Numbered from the stretch's first letter, positions 32,811-41,482 are shown. The stretch: DNA of 64,000 nucleotides from Colimorpha sp045222295 (GCA_045222295.1 JBGUXP010000005.1:22288-86287); one strand, 5' to 3'. The notes: generated by a model not told the origin, from the letters alone. Translations and numbers: made by a program.

Positions 32811-34289
32811 ATGAAAAAGATTCTTTTTATAGCAACAATAATTTCAATTGTCAATTGTCAATTGTCAGTTGTCTCTGCCCAGCAACCCGATGCCATATAC
32901 AAACTGTTGCGCTATGAGTGGACCATCAATGCCGACGGCACTAGCGACTACCACTACCGCCATGAGGTACAAATCCTCCGCAATAACGCCCTCACGGCCT
33001 ATGCCGACAAAGGAGAGACCTTTGTGGTCTACAACCCCGACCTCGAGGAGCTGACCATTAATGAAGTATATACCGTCCAACTCGACGGCTCCCGTGTCAA
33101 CATGCCGCAGAACGCCTTCATCTATCAGCTCCCCTCGCAATGTGCCGACTGCGGACGCTTCAACCATTTCCGCGAACTCGCCATGGTACATACCGGTATG
33201 GAGTTGGGCTGCGTCATCGTGGTTGACTACACCATCCACCGCCAATACAACCTCCTGCAGGAGTACATCCCGCTGATGCGCGAATGCCCTGTAGAGAAAC
33301 TCGAAGTGGTGGTAAACAACAACAGCGGATTCAAGGTGAACTATGACACTCTCGGCAAAGAATACCTGCCCCAACAGAGTGCTGGAGGCATCAATCCCAC
33401 CTTCCGTAATATGCCACAGGCCCCTCGCGAGCCCTATATGCCAGCCGACATCATCCCCATTCTGCACATCTATAACGGCATCCCCGAGCACACCCCTGCT
33501 TTCGACCAAGTGGCATTCAAGGAGTCCTCCGATGTAATTGGGCAACTGATGAACAGCAAAAATGCCAAGGAGAACATCACCAACATCCGCGACTATGTGG
33601 TTGACAACATCCACCTCAACGACATCCATCCCTCTCATCTCGGCTACGTCCACGCCACCCCCTTTGAGGTGTGGGCCACAGGCTGCGGCACCGCCATCGA
33701 CAAAGCCGTCTTTCTGGCTGCCGTGCTCAACAACGAGGGCTATATCGCCCGCGTGATGGGAGACAACTACAACCAAGTGGGTGTGATGATCGACACCGTG
33801 GAGTATCGTCTCGACGTGCGCCACAAGAATCCCATTGAAATCAACGGTGAAGCCAAGGATGAGATCGCCTCGCTCGATCTCACCAACAGCGTCGATGTCT
33901 CCGACAAACTCGACACCCTCGAAGATGGCTTCTTCGCCCTCAACGGCTACTTACCCCTGACGGGAGAGCCCTCGGTATACGCCGCCCAACTGGCCATGAA
34001 CCGCACCACACCTCTCGTGGGCTCTGCCTGCGACCTCCACAGCAACATCACCTACATCCTTCCCAAAGGCCTCAAGATGGTGGGAGGCAAGATTGACCAA
34101 ACACTCGATTTCCCCGGCATCGGCAGCCTTAAAATCAGCGTCAAACAGAGCGGTAAGAAAATCAAGGTCGTCCGCAACCTCAAGATTGAGAAGAGCGTCA
34201 TCGAGCCCGACAAATACTGCAACTATCGCCAACTGCTGGCAACATGGCAAAACCTCGAGATGCAGAAAATACTGCTTCGAGCCAAATAA
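32811..34289 (+). CDS. DUF3857-type protein with incomplete transglutaminase triad
   Basis: A 492-aa paralogue of the preceding gene, shorter. The signal peptide (MKKILFIATIIS... ending VVSAQQ) includes four heptamer repeats. The N-terminal domain resembles DUF3857 (YEWTINADGTSDYHYRHEV). In the transglutaminase-like region Cys292 is kept in TGCGTAIDKA, but at the place of the His the sequence reads YNQVGVMID, so the triad is broken. It may therefore bind rather than cut. It shares an operon with the gene upstream and ends just before a strong bidirectional terminator. Confidence 0.78.
   Translation: MKKILFIATIISIVNCQLSVVSAQQPDAIYKLLRYEWTINADGTSDYHYRHEVQILRNNALTAYADKGETFVVYNPDLEELTINEVYTVQLDGSRVNMPQNAFIYQLPSQCADCGRFNHFRELAMVHTGMELGCVIVVDYTIHRQYNLLQEYIPLMRECPVEKLEVVVNNNSGFKVNYDTLGKEYLPQQSAGGINPTFRNMPQAPREPYMPADIIPILHIYNGIPEHTPAFDQVAFKESSDVIGQLMNSKNAKENITNIRDYVVDNIHLNDIHPSHLGYVHATPFEVWATGCGTAIDKAVFLAAVLNNEGYIARVMGDNYNQVGVMIDTVEYRLDVRHKNPIEINGEAKDEIASLDLTNSVDVSDKLDTLEDGFFALNGYLPLTGEPSVYAAQLAMNRTTPLVGSACDLHSNITYILPKGLKMVGGKIDQTLDFPGIGSLKISVKQSGKKIKVVRNLKIEKSVIEPDKYCNYRQLLATWQNLEMQKILLRAK
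32845..32872. repeat. Heptamer repeat in a signal peptide
   Basis: Three CAATTGT units and one CAGTTGT unit in tandem, inside the signal peptide of the gene at 32811. They encode the stretch SIVNCQLSVV. Confidence 0.9.
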
Positions 34290-34293
34290 AAAA

Positions 34294-34326
34294 AATCCCG
34301 TCGCAATTGCGGCGGGATTTTTTTTT
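34294..34326. terminator. Bidirectional terminator
   Basis: Stem AATCCCGTCGC/GCGGCGGGATT with AATT loop, A-run before and T-run after. It serves the convergent genes at 32811 and 34331. Confidence 0.9.
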
Positions 34327-34330
34327 GCCC

Positions 34331-34738
34331 TTATCTAAGTCGTTTATTGATTACTCCGCTAAACGTCACCGGTGTCTCGTCCATCGTGCAGGAAAAACTA
34401 AGAACTCCCACGGCGATGGAACCTTTCAATTTACGCACCAGATATTCGTCATAGGTCTCCTCGCCATACGTAGGGGTGATATTATAGCACCAAAGCACCG
34501 ACCGCTGCGACTGCTCATCGACATGGATATCGGGAATGGTGAGGTCAATCTTGTAGTGACCCAGGTGGTCCATAAAGACACCATGCACGAAGATGGTGGC
34601 GGTGTCACCAGTGACCGTCAACTTGACATAGACATCCTTGTGGGTCTCCTTACCCACCTTCATGGTTCCGATGTAGGTCTGCGCTGATGCAGCCAGGCCG
34701 GCCAACATAAGCAGCGAAAGAAATAAAGCGCGTTTCAT
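34331..34738 (-). CDS. Calycin-like secreted protein
   Basis: A 135-aa protein with signal peptide MKRALFLSLLMLAGLAASAQ and a small beta barrel (TYIGTMKVGKETHKDVYV, SVLWCYNITPTYGEE). It resembles the calycin-like domain proteins of Bacteroidales, whose ligands are unknown. It starts 20 bp after the stop of the HerA-like gene on the same strand, so it may be the last gene of a two-gene operon. Confidence 0.65.
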   Translation of the reverse strand: MKRALFLSLLMLAGLAASAQTYIGTMKVGKETHKDVYVKLTVTGDTATIFVHGVFMDHLGHYKIDLTIPDIHVDEQSQRSVLWCYNITPTYGEETYDEYLVRKLKGSIAVGVLSFSCTMDETPVTFSGVINKRLR

Positions 34739-34758
34739 ATTAATAATATATATTGTTT

Positions 34759-36354
34759 CTATTTAATCAAATTACCCAAAATGTCGCGCGTTAGTTCGCG
34801 CGTGACAGTACGGGTGGCTGCCGAAGTGGCATTCTTCACCACCTTTTGGGTGGTCGAGGTGCGGCTCTTGGTCTTCTTGCCGGTCACCTTGTCACTGACG
34901 ACGGTACCCAAGGCGGTAGCCGCAGTGGCAGTGACAGCCGTGAGGACAGCCTTCATCACCTTGGAGAAGATGCCTTTCTTTTTGACGGGAGCCTTAGTGT
35001 CCTTAAGGTCCCTAGTGTCCCTAGTGTCTCTAGAGCCTCTAAGGTCCCTAGAGTCCCCATAGTCTTTCTCCTTTGCCTCCTTCAACAGCACCTCGAAAGC
35101 ACTCTCACGGTCAACCATCCTGTCGTATTTTCCTGCTAGACGACTGCCACGAATGATGTCACCGCGCTGGCCGTCGGTGATAGCACCTATCTGGCTCAGA
35201 GGGAAGAGTATCTTGGCACGCTGCACGATGCCGGGTGCTCCCTTCTCATCAAGGAAACTCACCAGGGCCTCACCCGTCTCAAGATTCATGATGGCCTCGT
35301 CGGTCTTGAAGGCAGGATTAGGGCGGAAGGTATCGGCAGCGGTCTTCACTGTCTTCTGGTCCTTGGGGGTATAGGCCCGCAAAGCATGCTGCACACGATT
35401 GCCCAACTGGCCGAGAATATTGTCGGGGATATCGGTGGGGCTTTGAGTGATGAAATAAATACCCACACCTTTGGAACGGATGAGCCGGATGACCTGTTCA
35501 ATTTTGTCCACCAACGCCTTCGAGGTGTCCTCGAAGAGCATGTGGGCCTCATCGAAAAAGAAGACAAGCTTCGGCAGGTCCATGTCACCCACCTCGGGCA
35601 ATGTGGAATAGAGTTCGCTGAGAAGCCACAGAAGAAACGTACTATAAAGTTTGGGCTGCAACATCAGCTTGTCGGCTGCCAGCACATTCATCACCCCCTT
35701 GCCGCCCTCGGTCTGCAGGAGGTCGTAGATGTCGAACGAGGGCTCGCCAAAGAACTTCTCGGCTCCCTGATTCTCCAATTGCAACAACGAGCGCTGGATG
35801 GCGCCCACAGTGGCGGTGGAGACATTGCCATACTTGGTGGAATATTCCCTGGCATGCCTGCTGACATAGTCAAGCATGGACCGCAGGTCTTTCAAATCAA
35901 GCAGCAGCAGACCACGCTCGTCGGCGACGCGAAAAACGATGTTGAGCACGCCATCCTGTATCTCGTTAAGACCCAGCAGGCGGGAGAGCAGCTGCGGACC
36001 CATCTGACTTATGGTAGCGCGAATGGGATGCCCCTGCTCGCCATATACATCAAAGAACCTGACAGGACAGGCTTGGAAAGCAGGGTCGGGAATACCGAAT
36101 TCGTCCTTGCGTTTCTCGATGAAGCCGCTCATCTGGCCCGCCTGGCTGATGCCGCTAAGGTCACCCTTCATGTCAGCCATGAAGCAAGGCACGCCAGCCT
36201 GACAGAAGGTCTCGGCCATCACCTGCAGGGTGACAGTCTTGCCCGTACCCGTGGCACCGGCTATCAGGCCGTGGCGATTGGCCATACGTCCACAAACAGA
36301 AAGCGCACCATCATCGCAGTGCGCTATATATAGTCCTTGTTCCTTATTGTACAT
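34759..36354 (-). CDS. HerA-like ATPase (DUF853 type)
   Basis: A 531-aa P-loop ATPase related to HerA/FtsK translocases. Walker A is GATGTGKT at 33-40; Walker B is KLVFFFDEAHML (about 264-275). VSFLDEKGAPGIVQRAKIL is typical of the DUF853 family. The C-terminal third is low in complexity: residues about 432-455 (SRD, TRD, LKD units) come from a 9-bp tandem repeat, followed by a Lys/Thr-rich segment. Archaeal HerA works with NurA in end resection, but no NurA lies nearby and the role of the bacterial family is unclear. Confidence 0.87.
   Translation of the reverse strand: MYNKEQGLYIAHCDDGALSVCGRMANRHGLIAGATGTGKTVTLQVMAETFCQAGVPCFMADMKGDLSGISQAGQMSGFIEKRKDEFGIPDPAFQACPVRFFDVYGEQGHPIRATISQMGPQLLSRLLGLNEIQDGVLNIVFRVADERGLLLLDLKDLRSMLDYVSRHAREYSTKYGNVSTATVGAIQRSLLQLENQGAEKFFGEPSFDIYDLLQTEGGKGVMNVLAADKLMLQPKLYSTFLLWLLSELYSTLPEVGDMDLPKLVFFFDEAHMLFEDTSKALVDKIEQVIRLIRSKGVGIYFITQSPTDIPDNILGQLGNRVQHALRAYTPKDQKTVKTAADTFRPNPAFKTDEAIMNLETGEALVSFLDEKGAPGIVQRAKILFPLSQIGAITDGQRGDIIRGSRLAGKYDRMVDRESAFEVLLKEAKEKDYGDSRDLRGSRDTRDTRDLKDTKAPVKKKGIFSKVMKAVLTAVTATAATALGTVVSDKVTGKKTKSRTSTTQKVVKNATSAATRTVTRELTRDILGNLIK
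34993..35061. repeat. 9-bp tandem repeat inside the HerA-like gene
   Basis: About seven units of the form (C/T)TA(G/A)(G/T)GTC(C/T), giving SRD/TRD/LKD tripeptides on the minus strand. The unit is close to that in recN. Confidence 0.85.
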
Positions 36355-36361
36355 ATGACAA

Positions 36362-36385
36362 TCCGCCTAATTCGCTAAATTCGCC
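36362..36385. repeat. Short repeat upstream of the HerA-like gene
   Basis: Three 9-mers of the CGCTAAATT type (CGCCTAATT, CGCTAAATT, CGCCGACG) between the HerA-like start and the next stop. Confidence 0.6.
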
Positions 36386-36398
36386 GACGCCCTTGCCG

Positions 36399-37151
36399 TC
36401 AGAAGGTCCAGTTGAAGCCCAGCTTAAGAAGCGTGTTTTCCCAGCGCAGGACGTCGGTGAAGGAGTTGAGGCCAGCATAGAACACCGATGTAGAATTCTT
36501 CACCGGATCAATGCCACTGATTTTTGGATCATAGGTCTCTGTCTCGCTGATATAGCCGACAGAAAGCAGGTCAAGCATCAGCTCGGCGCTGAGGTGCTCG
36601 GAGAACTCATAAATCAAAGTAGGACGGACACTTATACCCCATGTAAGGTCGGTGATACGGTCATCATAGGGTTCCACCTCGAGATACTCGTTGGGATTGG
36701 GATAGGTGGTAGTGAAATAGCTTTCTTTATACTTGTTGGCGCCCAAAATACGTACTTGCCCCTGAAGCAACAGGTTGAAATGCATATTACCAAAACGGAG
36801 GAACTCCCATTTCACCTGCGGGGCGACGACAAATCCCTCGCGCATTTTATTAATTTTGTGGTCAGTGACATTGATGTTCATACCCACTTGAGAATAAAAA
36901 TAGGTATCTGTGGAAACCAATGTGTCGAAAGTACTGTTCACATAGCCACCCATCAGACCCACATAGAGGTTGGGCATCACCTTGTAGCCCACCTGAAGTG
37001 CACCCACCATATAGGAAGCCGTCGTTTTATCAATGCTCAACGAAGTGCTTTTCTGCTGCCAGTAATAACCTCCCTGGAGACCAACCACGAACTGAGCCTG
37101 CGAAACTGTGGCTATAGCCACTGCAACAAGTAGTAATGTTATTTTCTTCAT
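36399..37151 (-). CDS. Outer-membrane beta-barrel protein
   Basis: A 250-aa porin-like barrel. Signal peptide MKKITLLLVAVAIATVSQAQ, then alternating strands (FVVGLQGGYYWQQ, MVGALQVGYKVMPNLYVGL) and a C-terminal strand LLKLGFNWTF ending in Phe as outer-membrane barrels do. Substrate unknown. A CAAAGATA (-7 box on the minus strand) lies at 37188-37195, but no well-placed -33 box is seen. It is a relative of the barrel at 39414. Confidence 0.8.
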   Translation of the reverse strand: MKKITLLLVAVAIATVSQAQFVVGLQGGYYWQQKSTSLSIDKTTASYMVGALQVGYKVMPNLYVGLMGGYVNSTFDTLVSTDTYFYSQVGMNINVTDHKINKMREGFVVAPQVKWEFLRFGNMHFNLLLQGQVRILGANKYKESYFTTTYPNPNEYLEVEPYDDRITDLTWGISVRPTLIYEFSEHLSAELMLDLLSVGYISETETYDPKISGIDPVKNSTSVFYAGLNSFTDVLRWENTLLKLGFNWTF

Positions 37152-37458
37152 ATGAGATTAGTGTTTTTTACAATTTGTTTCAAAATGCAAAGATACGAAG
37201 AAAAATCGAACTATCAGACCCCAAAATTAGTTTTTTTTTAATCTTTCGATATAAATACATAATACACAATCGATTATGTATTTATCACAAATTTCTTCTC
37301 CGGATAAAAAATCCATCCACATAACTGCTTGATAATAAGAATCAAACAGGCATCATCTTTTACCCAAATTCTTATCTTCTTCCTACCCTCTTCGAATCAT
37401 CTTCTGGTGCGGTAAAAGACGATATGAAGGAGGTAATGTTATGGTGCAAAAAAATATT
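37152..37458. other. Intergenic region with a 13-bp inverted repeat
   Basis: A/T-rich gap between divergent genes. It holds the minus-strand -7 box at 37188-37195 and an exact inverted repeat, ATAAATACATAAT (37251-37263) and ATTATGTATTTAT (37273-37285), 9-nt spacer. No gene is seen in 37286-37458. Confidence 0.6.
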
Positions 37459-37489
37459 TTTGTCATGTCAATTTCATTTTGTATCTTTG
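37459..37489 (+). promoter_or_regulatory. Promoter of the TM1266-like gene and hydG
   Basis: TTTG at 37459-37462, 19-bp spacer, TATCTTTG at 37482-37489, 39 bp before the first ATG. Confidence 0.85.
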
Positions 37490-37528
37490 CATTGTTAACC
37501 AATGTCTAATCCAAAAGCCTAACACCTG

Positions 37529-37771
37529 ATGGAGAAGCGAATAGGAACGATAACCATACTCATACGCGACCGCGAAGCGGCGCCTTCAGTCAACCAGATT
37601 CTCTCTGAGCATGCCGACATCATACTCTGCCGGCAAGGCCTTCCTTTCCACGACCGTCCCGTGGCCGTGATGTCGCTCATCGTCGAGGGCAGCATGAACC
37701 AAATCAACGCCCTTACCGGCCCCCTGGGGCGCCTGCCCGGCATCACCAGCAAGACCGCCCTCGCCAGCTGA
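37529..37771 (+). CDS. TM1266-like hydrogenase-associated regulator
   Basis: An 80-aa protein with the ferredoxin-like (ACT/NikR C-terminal type) fold seen in TM1266: KRIGTITILIRDRE, VNQILSEHADIILCRQGLP, VMSLIVEGSMNQINALTGPLG. The family accompanies [FeFe]-hydrogenase maturation genes and is thought to sense a ligand or regulate the operon, but its action has not been established. There is no DNA-binding domain. It lies 52 bp upstream of hydG and shares its promoter, which supports the assignment. Confidence 0.85.
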   Translation: MEKRIGTITILIRDREAAPSVNQILSEHADIILCRQGLPFHDRPVAVMSLIVEGSMNQINALTGPLGRLPGITSKTALAS

Positions 37772-37823
37772 AATGGGAAATGAGAAATAATGTAAGAATA
37801 ATAAATCCTAAAAACAGAATATC

Positions 37824-39254
37824 ATGAAACATCAGAATTTCATCGACCGCGACAAGCTCTACGGTATGATTGACCAACCGGCACCCTCCGAAAACGAGCT
37901 TAACGACATCCTTAATAAAGCCCGTAAACTGAAGGGACTCAACCTTCAAGACGTGGCCCACTTGCTGAATGTCAAAGAAGAAGCCGGTATACAGAAAATC
38001 CTCGACACCGCCGAATATTGCAAGAACGAGATTTACGGTCGTCGCCTGGTGCTCTTCGCCCCCATCTACACGGGCAACGCCTGTGTGAACAACTGCGTCT
38101 ATTGTGGCTTCCGCCGCGACAACAAGGCACTGAAACGTAAGATCTTGACTCTCGATGAAATTGAGACCGAGACTCTCCACTTGCTGCGCATGGGCCACAA
38201 GCGCGCCCTGCTCATCTGCGGCGAGAGCCCCCGCAACGATGCCAACTACATGGTCGAGGCCATCCGCCGCACCTACGCAGCCAAAGACGAGAAGGGCAGC
38301 ACCATCCGCCGCATCAACGTCGAACTGGCTCCCATGAGCATCGAGGACTATGCCAAGCTCAAAGCCGAGAAGATTGGCACCTACGTCTGCTTCCAGGAAA
38401 CCTATGACGAGGTTGAATATGCCAAGTTCCACCCTGCCGGCACTCCAAAATCCGACTTCCTCTACCGTCTCACTTGCATGGACCGCGCCATGGAAGGCGG
38501 CATCGACGATGTAGGTGTTGGTGCCCTCTTCGGACTTGTCGACTATCGTTTTGAAATCCTCGCCATCATGGAGCACGCACGCCACCTGGAGGAAGAATAC
38601 GGCTGTGGTCCCCATACCGTCTCCTTCCCGCGCATCGAGCCTGCCGAGGGTACTCCCTTCAGCCTGCCGGAAAATATCCCCCACCCCGTGAGCGACAGCG
38701 ACTTCAAGAAGATTATCGCCATCATCCGCATCGCCATGCCCTACACAGGTATTATCATTAGTACGCGCGAGCGTCCCGAGTTGCGCGACCAGTTAGTACG
38801 CTACGGCGTGAGCCAGATTAGCGCCGCTTCGGAGACCAATCCTGGCGGCTATGACGAGGGCAACAACAGCACCGAGGCCAAGCCCTACGAAAAGACTGGC
38901 GACACCGGCGCCCAGTTCACCCTCGGCGACCACCGCACGCTCGACGAGGTTATCTCCATGATGATTGACGGCGGATACATTCCCAGTTTCTGCACCGGAT
39001 GCTATAGAAAGGGGCGTGTAGGTGCCGATTTTATGGATTTAGCCAAGCCTGGACTCATCAAAGAATACTGCAAACCCAACGCCATGTTCACTTTCCGCGA
39101 GTATCTCGAAGACTACGCCTCCCCTGCCACCAAGGAGAAAGGCTTGCGCCTGCTCAAGGAACTTACACAAACATTTAGTAAAGAAGAACTTAAGAAGCGC
39201 GTCGAGGGCAATCTTTGCAAGATTGGCGAGGGCCAACGCGACCTCTATTTTTAA
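37824..39254 (+). CDS. hydG: [FeFe]-hydrogenase maturase HydG
   Basis: Radical SAM tyrosine lyase that makes the CO and CN ligands of the H-cluster. The N-terminal cluster motif is CVNNCVYC (Cys87, 91, 94), in the CX3CX2C spacing. The C-terminal cluster motif is CTGCYRKGRVG with a third Cys in EYCKPNA (Cys390, 393, 416), exactly the CX2CX22C that separates HydG from HydE and ThiH. Length 476 aa is normal. HydE, HydF and the hydrogenase are not in the window, so they must lie elsewhere. Confidence 0.96.
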   Translation: MKHQNFIDRDKLYGMIDQPAPSENELNDILNKARKLKGLNLQDVAHLLNVKEEAGIQKILDTAEYCKNEIYGRRLVLFAPIYTGNACVNNCVYCGFRRDNKALKRKILTLDEIETETLHLLRMGHKRALLICGESPRNDANYMVEAIRRTYAAKDEKGSTIRRINVELAPMSIEDYAKLKAEKIGTYVCFQETYDEVEYAKFHPAGTPKSDFLYRLTCMDRAMEGGIDDVGVGALFGLVDYRFEILAIMEHARHLEEEYGCGPHTVSFPRIEPAEGTPFSLPENIPHPVSDSDFKKIIAIIRIAMPYTGIIISTRERPELRDQLVRYGVSQISAASETNPGGYDEGNNSTEAKPYEKTGDTGAQFTLGDHRTLDEVISMMIDGGYIPSFCTGCYRKGRVGADFMDLAKPGLIKEYCKPNAMFTFREYLEDYASPATKEKGLRLLKELTQTFSKEELKKRVEGNLCKIGEGQRDLYF

Positions 39255-39303
39255 GATAACAAGCTGAGCGTAAGGTCAAAATTATGTTAAAATTAAAAAA
39301 AAA

Positions 39304-39335
39304 TTTGGTCAGAATAAAAAAAGGTTGTACTTTTG
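39304..39335 (+). promoter_or_regulatory. Promoter of the barrel gene at 39414
   Basis: TTTG at 39304-39307, 20-bp spacer, TACTTTTG at 39328-39335. The leader is about 75 nt and A-rich. Confidence 0.8.
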
Positions 39336-39413
39336 CGGCGCAATCTTTTAAGAAAGATTAACCAAAAATTAATTAAAAATAGAAAAAAGTTTAACCAAAA
39401 AAATTAAAAAAAC

Positions 39414-40082
39414 ATGAAGAAAATTCTTTTAACTCTCGCTCTTGCAGCATTTGCTTTCACCGCCAATGCTCAGTTCGTTATCGGTGGTAACATCAGTGCC
39501 TACCACAACGGAGCTCATGATGACAACTACACCGCTGCCTATCCTAGTAATGCAAGCACCAACCTTAGTATCATGCCTAAGATTGGCTATCAGCTGAATG
39601 AAGACATGCAGATTGGTGCCCAGTTGGGCTGGTCCTATCGTTACACCCGTAACTATGCTGGTGCCGACAATACCTATATGTCAAATTCTCCCCGTAGCGC
39701 TTTCTCGATTGCTCCTTATTTCCGTTACAACTTCGCAACCTGGAAGAAATTCACCATCTTCTGCGAAGCCACCCTCAATTTCACCCTTGGTTTTGAAACC
39801 GAGACCCATACTATTGTAAACGGTAGCGAAGCTGCTGGTTCCCCCGTAAAGAACGGAAACAACTATACCAGTTTCGGTATCAGTGTGGTTCCCGGCATGA
39901 ACTATTCCTTTAGCGACAAGTTCTCCATGGATCTCTATGTCAACATCGCCCGCCTCTACTGGAACATGACTTCCTATGACGGCGCTTCCGAGCACAGCTG
40001 GGGCATCGATGCCGACATGAACAAGCAGTCCATCAATAATCACCTGAACACCTTCGGTATCGGCTTCAACTATCACTTCTAA
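39414..40082 (+). CDS. Outer-membrane beta-barrel protein
   Basis: A 222-aa protein. Signal peptide MKKILLTLALAAFAFTANAQ followed by strands (FVIGGNISAYHNG, IMPKIGYQLNEDMQIGAQLG, FSIAPYFRYNFATWKK) and a final strand FGIGFNYHF ending in Phe. It has its own promoter with an extended A-rich leader and a strong terminator, which suggests high expression as a single gene. No ligand is known. Confidence 0.83.
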   Translation: MKKILLTLALAAFAFTANAQFVIGGNISAYHNGAHDDNYTAAYPSNASTNLSIMPKIGYQLNEDMQIGAQLGWSYRYTRNYAGADNTYMSNSPRSAFSIAPYFRYNFATWKKFTIFCEATLNFTLGFETETHTIVNGSEAAGSPVKNGNNYTSFGISVVPGMNYSFSDKFSMDLYVNIARLYWNMTSYDGASEHSWGIDADMNKQSINNHLNTFGIGFNYHF

Positions 40083-40100
40083 AACATAGTTGACACAACA

Positions 40101-40137
40101 AAAAAGAAGAGGAGCCGTGCGGCTCCTCTTCTTTTTT
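40101..40137. terminator. Bidirectional terminator
   Basis: AAGAAGAGGAGCCG and CGGCTCCTCTTCTT with a 2-nt loop, A-run and T-run on the two sides. It serves the barrel gene and the convergent luxS. Confidence 0.9.
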
Positions 40138-40148
40138 GTCTTTACCAT

Positions 40149-40643
40149 TCAGGCATCAGCGAACACCTTACCGTCCTTGAGCGTCACCTGCAACTTGGTG
40201 TATTCGCTGTGGAAGTCGTTCTTCAGGCGGTTGAGGTAACGGCGACTCTCCCAATGGCACATGGGCAGGTCATGCAGCAGACAGTTGCCGCAGGTCTCTG
40301 GCGTGGTGGCAGGAACCTCGTCCTGTGTCAGTATCCACTCCAGACACTCGATGGTCAGTTTGCGCATATCCTCAACACTATAGCTGCCCGTCATGATGAC
40401 ATACATGCCGGTAAGGCAGCCCATAGGCCCCACATATACCACATCGTCCTTGGCCGACGAGTTGCGGAACCAGGTAGCCATCAAATGCTCGAGGCTATGC
40501 ATTGCCGACGGAGCCACGGCAGGCTCCCGGTTAGGCTCCGTGATGCGGAGATCGAAGGTAGTAAAACCCTTGTCAATGCGCGACACATAGATGCCGGGCT
40601 TCAAATGGGTATGGTCAATGGTAAAACTTTGTATTACTTCCAT
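40149..40643 (-). CDS. luxS: S-ribosylhomocysteine lyase LuxS
   Basis: Converts S-ribosylhomocysteine to homocysteine and DPD, the precursor of the signal AI-2. The 164-aa protein has the iron ligands His49 and His53 in HSLEH and Cys121 in CGNCLLHD, plus the catalytic Cys76 in GPMGCLTG. It lies 28 bp after mtnN, the enzyme of the preceding step, on the same strand. The gap between them is a heptamer-type repeat. No AI-2 receptor or Lsr genes are seen. Confidence 0.96.
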   Translation of the reverse strand: MEVIQSFTIDHTHLKPGIYVSRIDKGFTTFDLRITEPNREPAVAPSAMHSLEHLMATWFRNSSAKDDVVYVGPMGCLTGMYVIMTGSYSVEDMRKLTIECLEWILTQDEVPATTPETCGNCLLHDLPMCHWESRRYLNRLKNDFHSEYTKLQVTLKDGKVFADA

Positions 40644-40645
40644 GT

Positions 40646-40676
40646 AAAGTTTAAGGTTTAAAGTTTAAGATTCAAA
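40646..40676. repeat. Heptamer repeat between mtnN and luxS
   Basis: GTTTAAG, GTTTAAA, GTTTAAG units in tandem, extending to the mtnN stop region. Confidence 0.7.
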
Positions 40677-41349
40677 GGGTCTCGAGGAATTTCTTTACAA
40701 AGTGGAAAGAACGGTCGCACATCGAGGCGAGGAAGTCATCCCACTGCTGTTGGTGGCTGTCGGTGTGTCCGGGGGTGTCGCTAATGACGCGGAGGCTAAT
40801 GAAGGGCACCTTTTCCAGATAACATGTCTGAGCGATGGCAGCGCTCTCCATGTCGCAGGCCAGCCCGTCGGGGAAGTGGCGCTTGATGTCGTTCTGCCGC
40901 TCGCGGTCGGTAATAAACTGGTCGCCAGTGCAGATAAGGCCAGTCATCAACCGCTCGCCCAAAGTGAGCGGCACCCCGAGAGCATGGTCGAGGAGTCGTT
41001 GGTCGGCATCGTAGCGGGCAGGGAGTCCTTGGACCTGTCCAAGGAGCACAATGTCGCCCGTGCTGCTGATGCCACCGCAGTCCACATCGTGGTAGACAGC
41101 CTGCGTGGCCGCCATCACATCCATCACCTTCATTGATGGGTCGATACCTCCGGCCAGTCCAGTGCTAATGATAGCATCAGGATGGTGTTCCTGCACCAGT
41201 CGCATGGTGCCCACGGCGGCATTTACCTTTCCGATACCGCACTGCCAAAGCACTATCTCGTTGTTCCCCAGGCGACCGGTGTCGCCTCCAATGGCATCGC
41301 GCATCTGGCGATACTCAATATCCATCGCAATAATAACACCTATCTTCAT
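40672..41349 (-). CDS. mtnN: 5'-methylthioadenosine/S-adenosylhomocysteine nucleosidase
   Basis: Removes adenine from SAH and MTA, supplying the LuxS substrate. The 225-aa protein shows MKIGVIIAMDIEY at the start, QCGIGKVNAAV, IISTGLAGGID, the catalytic/substrate region CDMESAAIAQTCYLEKVPF, and RVISDTPG near the end. The start fits. It is the first gene of the mtnN-luxS pair, divergent from the histidine kinase. Confidence 0.95.
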   Translation of the reverse strand: MKIGVIIAMDIEYRQMRDAIGGDTGRLGNNEIVLWQCGIGKVNAAVGTMRLVQEHHPDAIISTGLAGGIDPSMKVMDVMAATQAVYHDVDCGGISSTGDIVLLGQVQGLPARYDADQRLLDHALGVPLTLGERLMTGLICTGDQFITDRERQNDIKRHFPDGLACDMESAAIAQTCYLEKVPFISLRVISDTPGHTDSHQQQWDDFLASMCDRSFHFVKKFLETL

Positions 41350-41482
41350 ACTTGTCAGTAATCTTATGTTTTTTGCAAAAATACTACTTTTTTTGCGAAT
41401 TATCTCTTCCGAGGAAAATATTTTTTTTTACCACGCGTTATATCGTTAAAAACTAACAACTAACACACGCCACGGAAACGCC

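Noticed and set aside
40149..41349. Complete AI-2 quorum sensing system
   Set aside because: Only the synthesis enzymes are present; they also serve plain recycling of S-adenosylhomocysteine.
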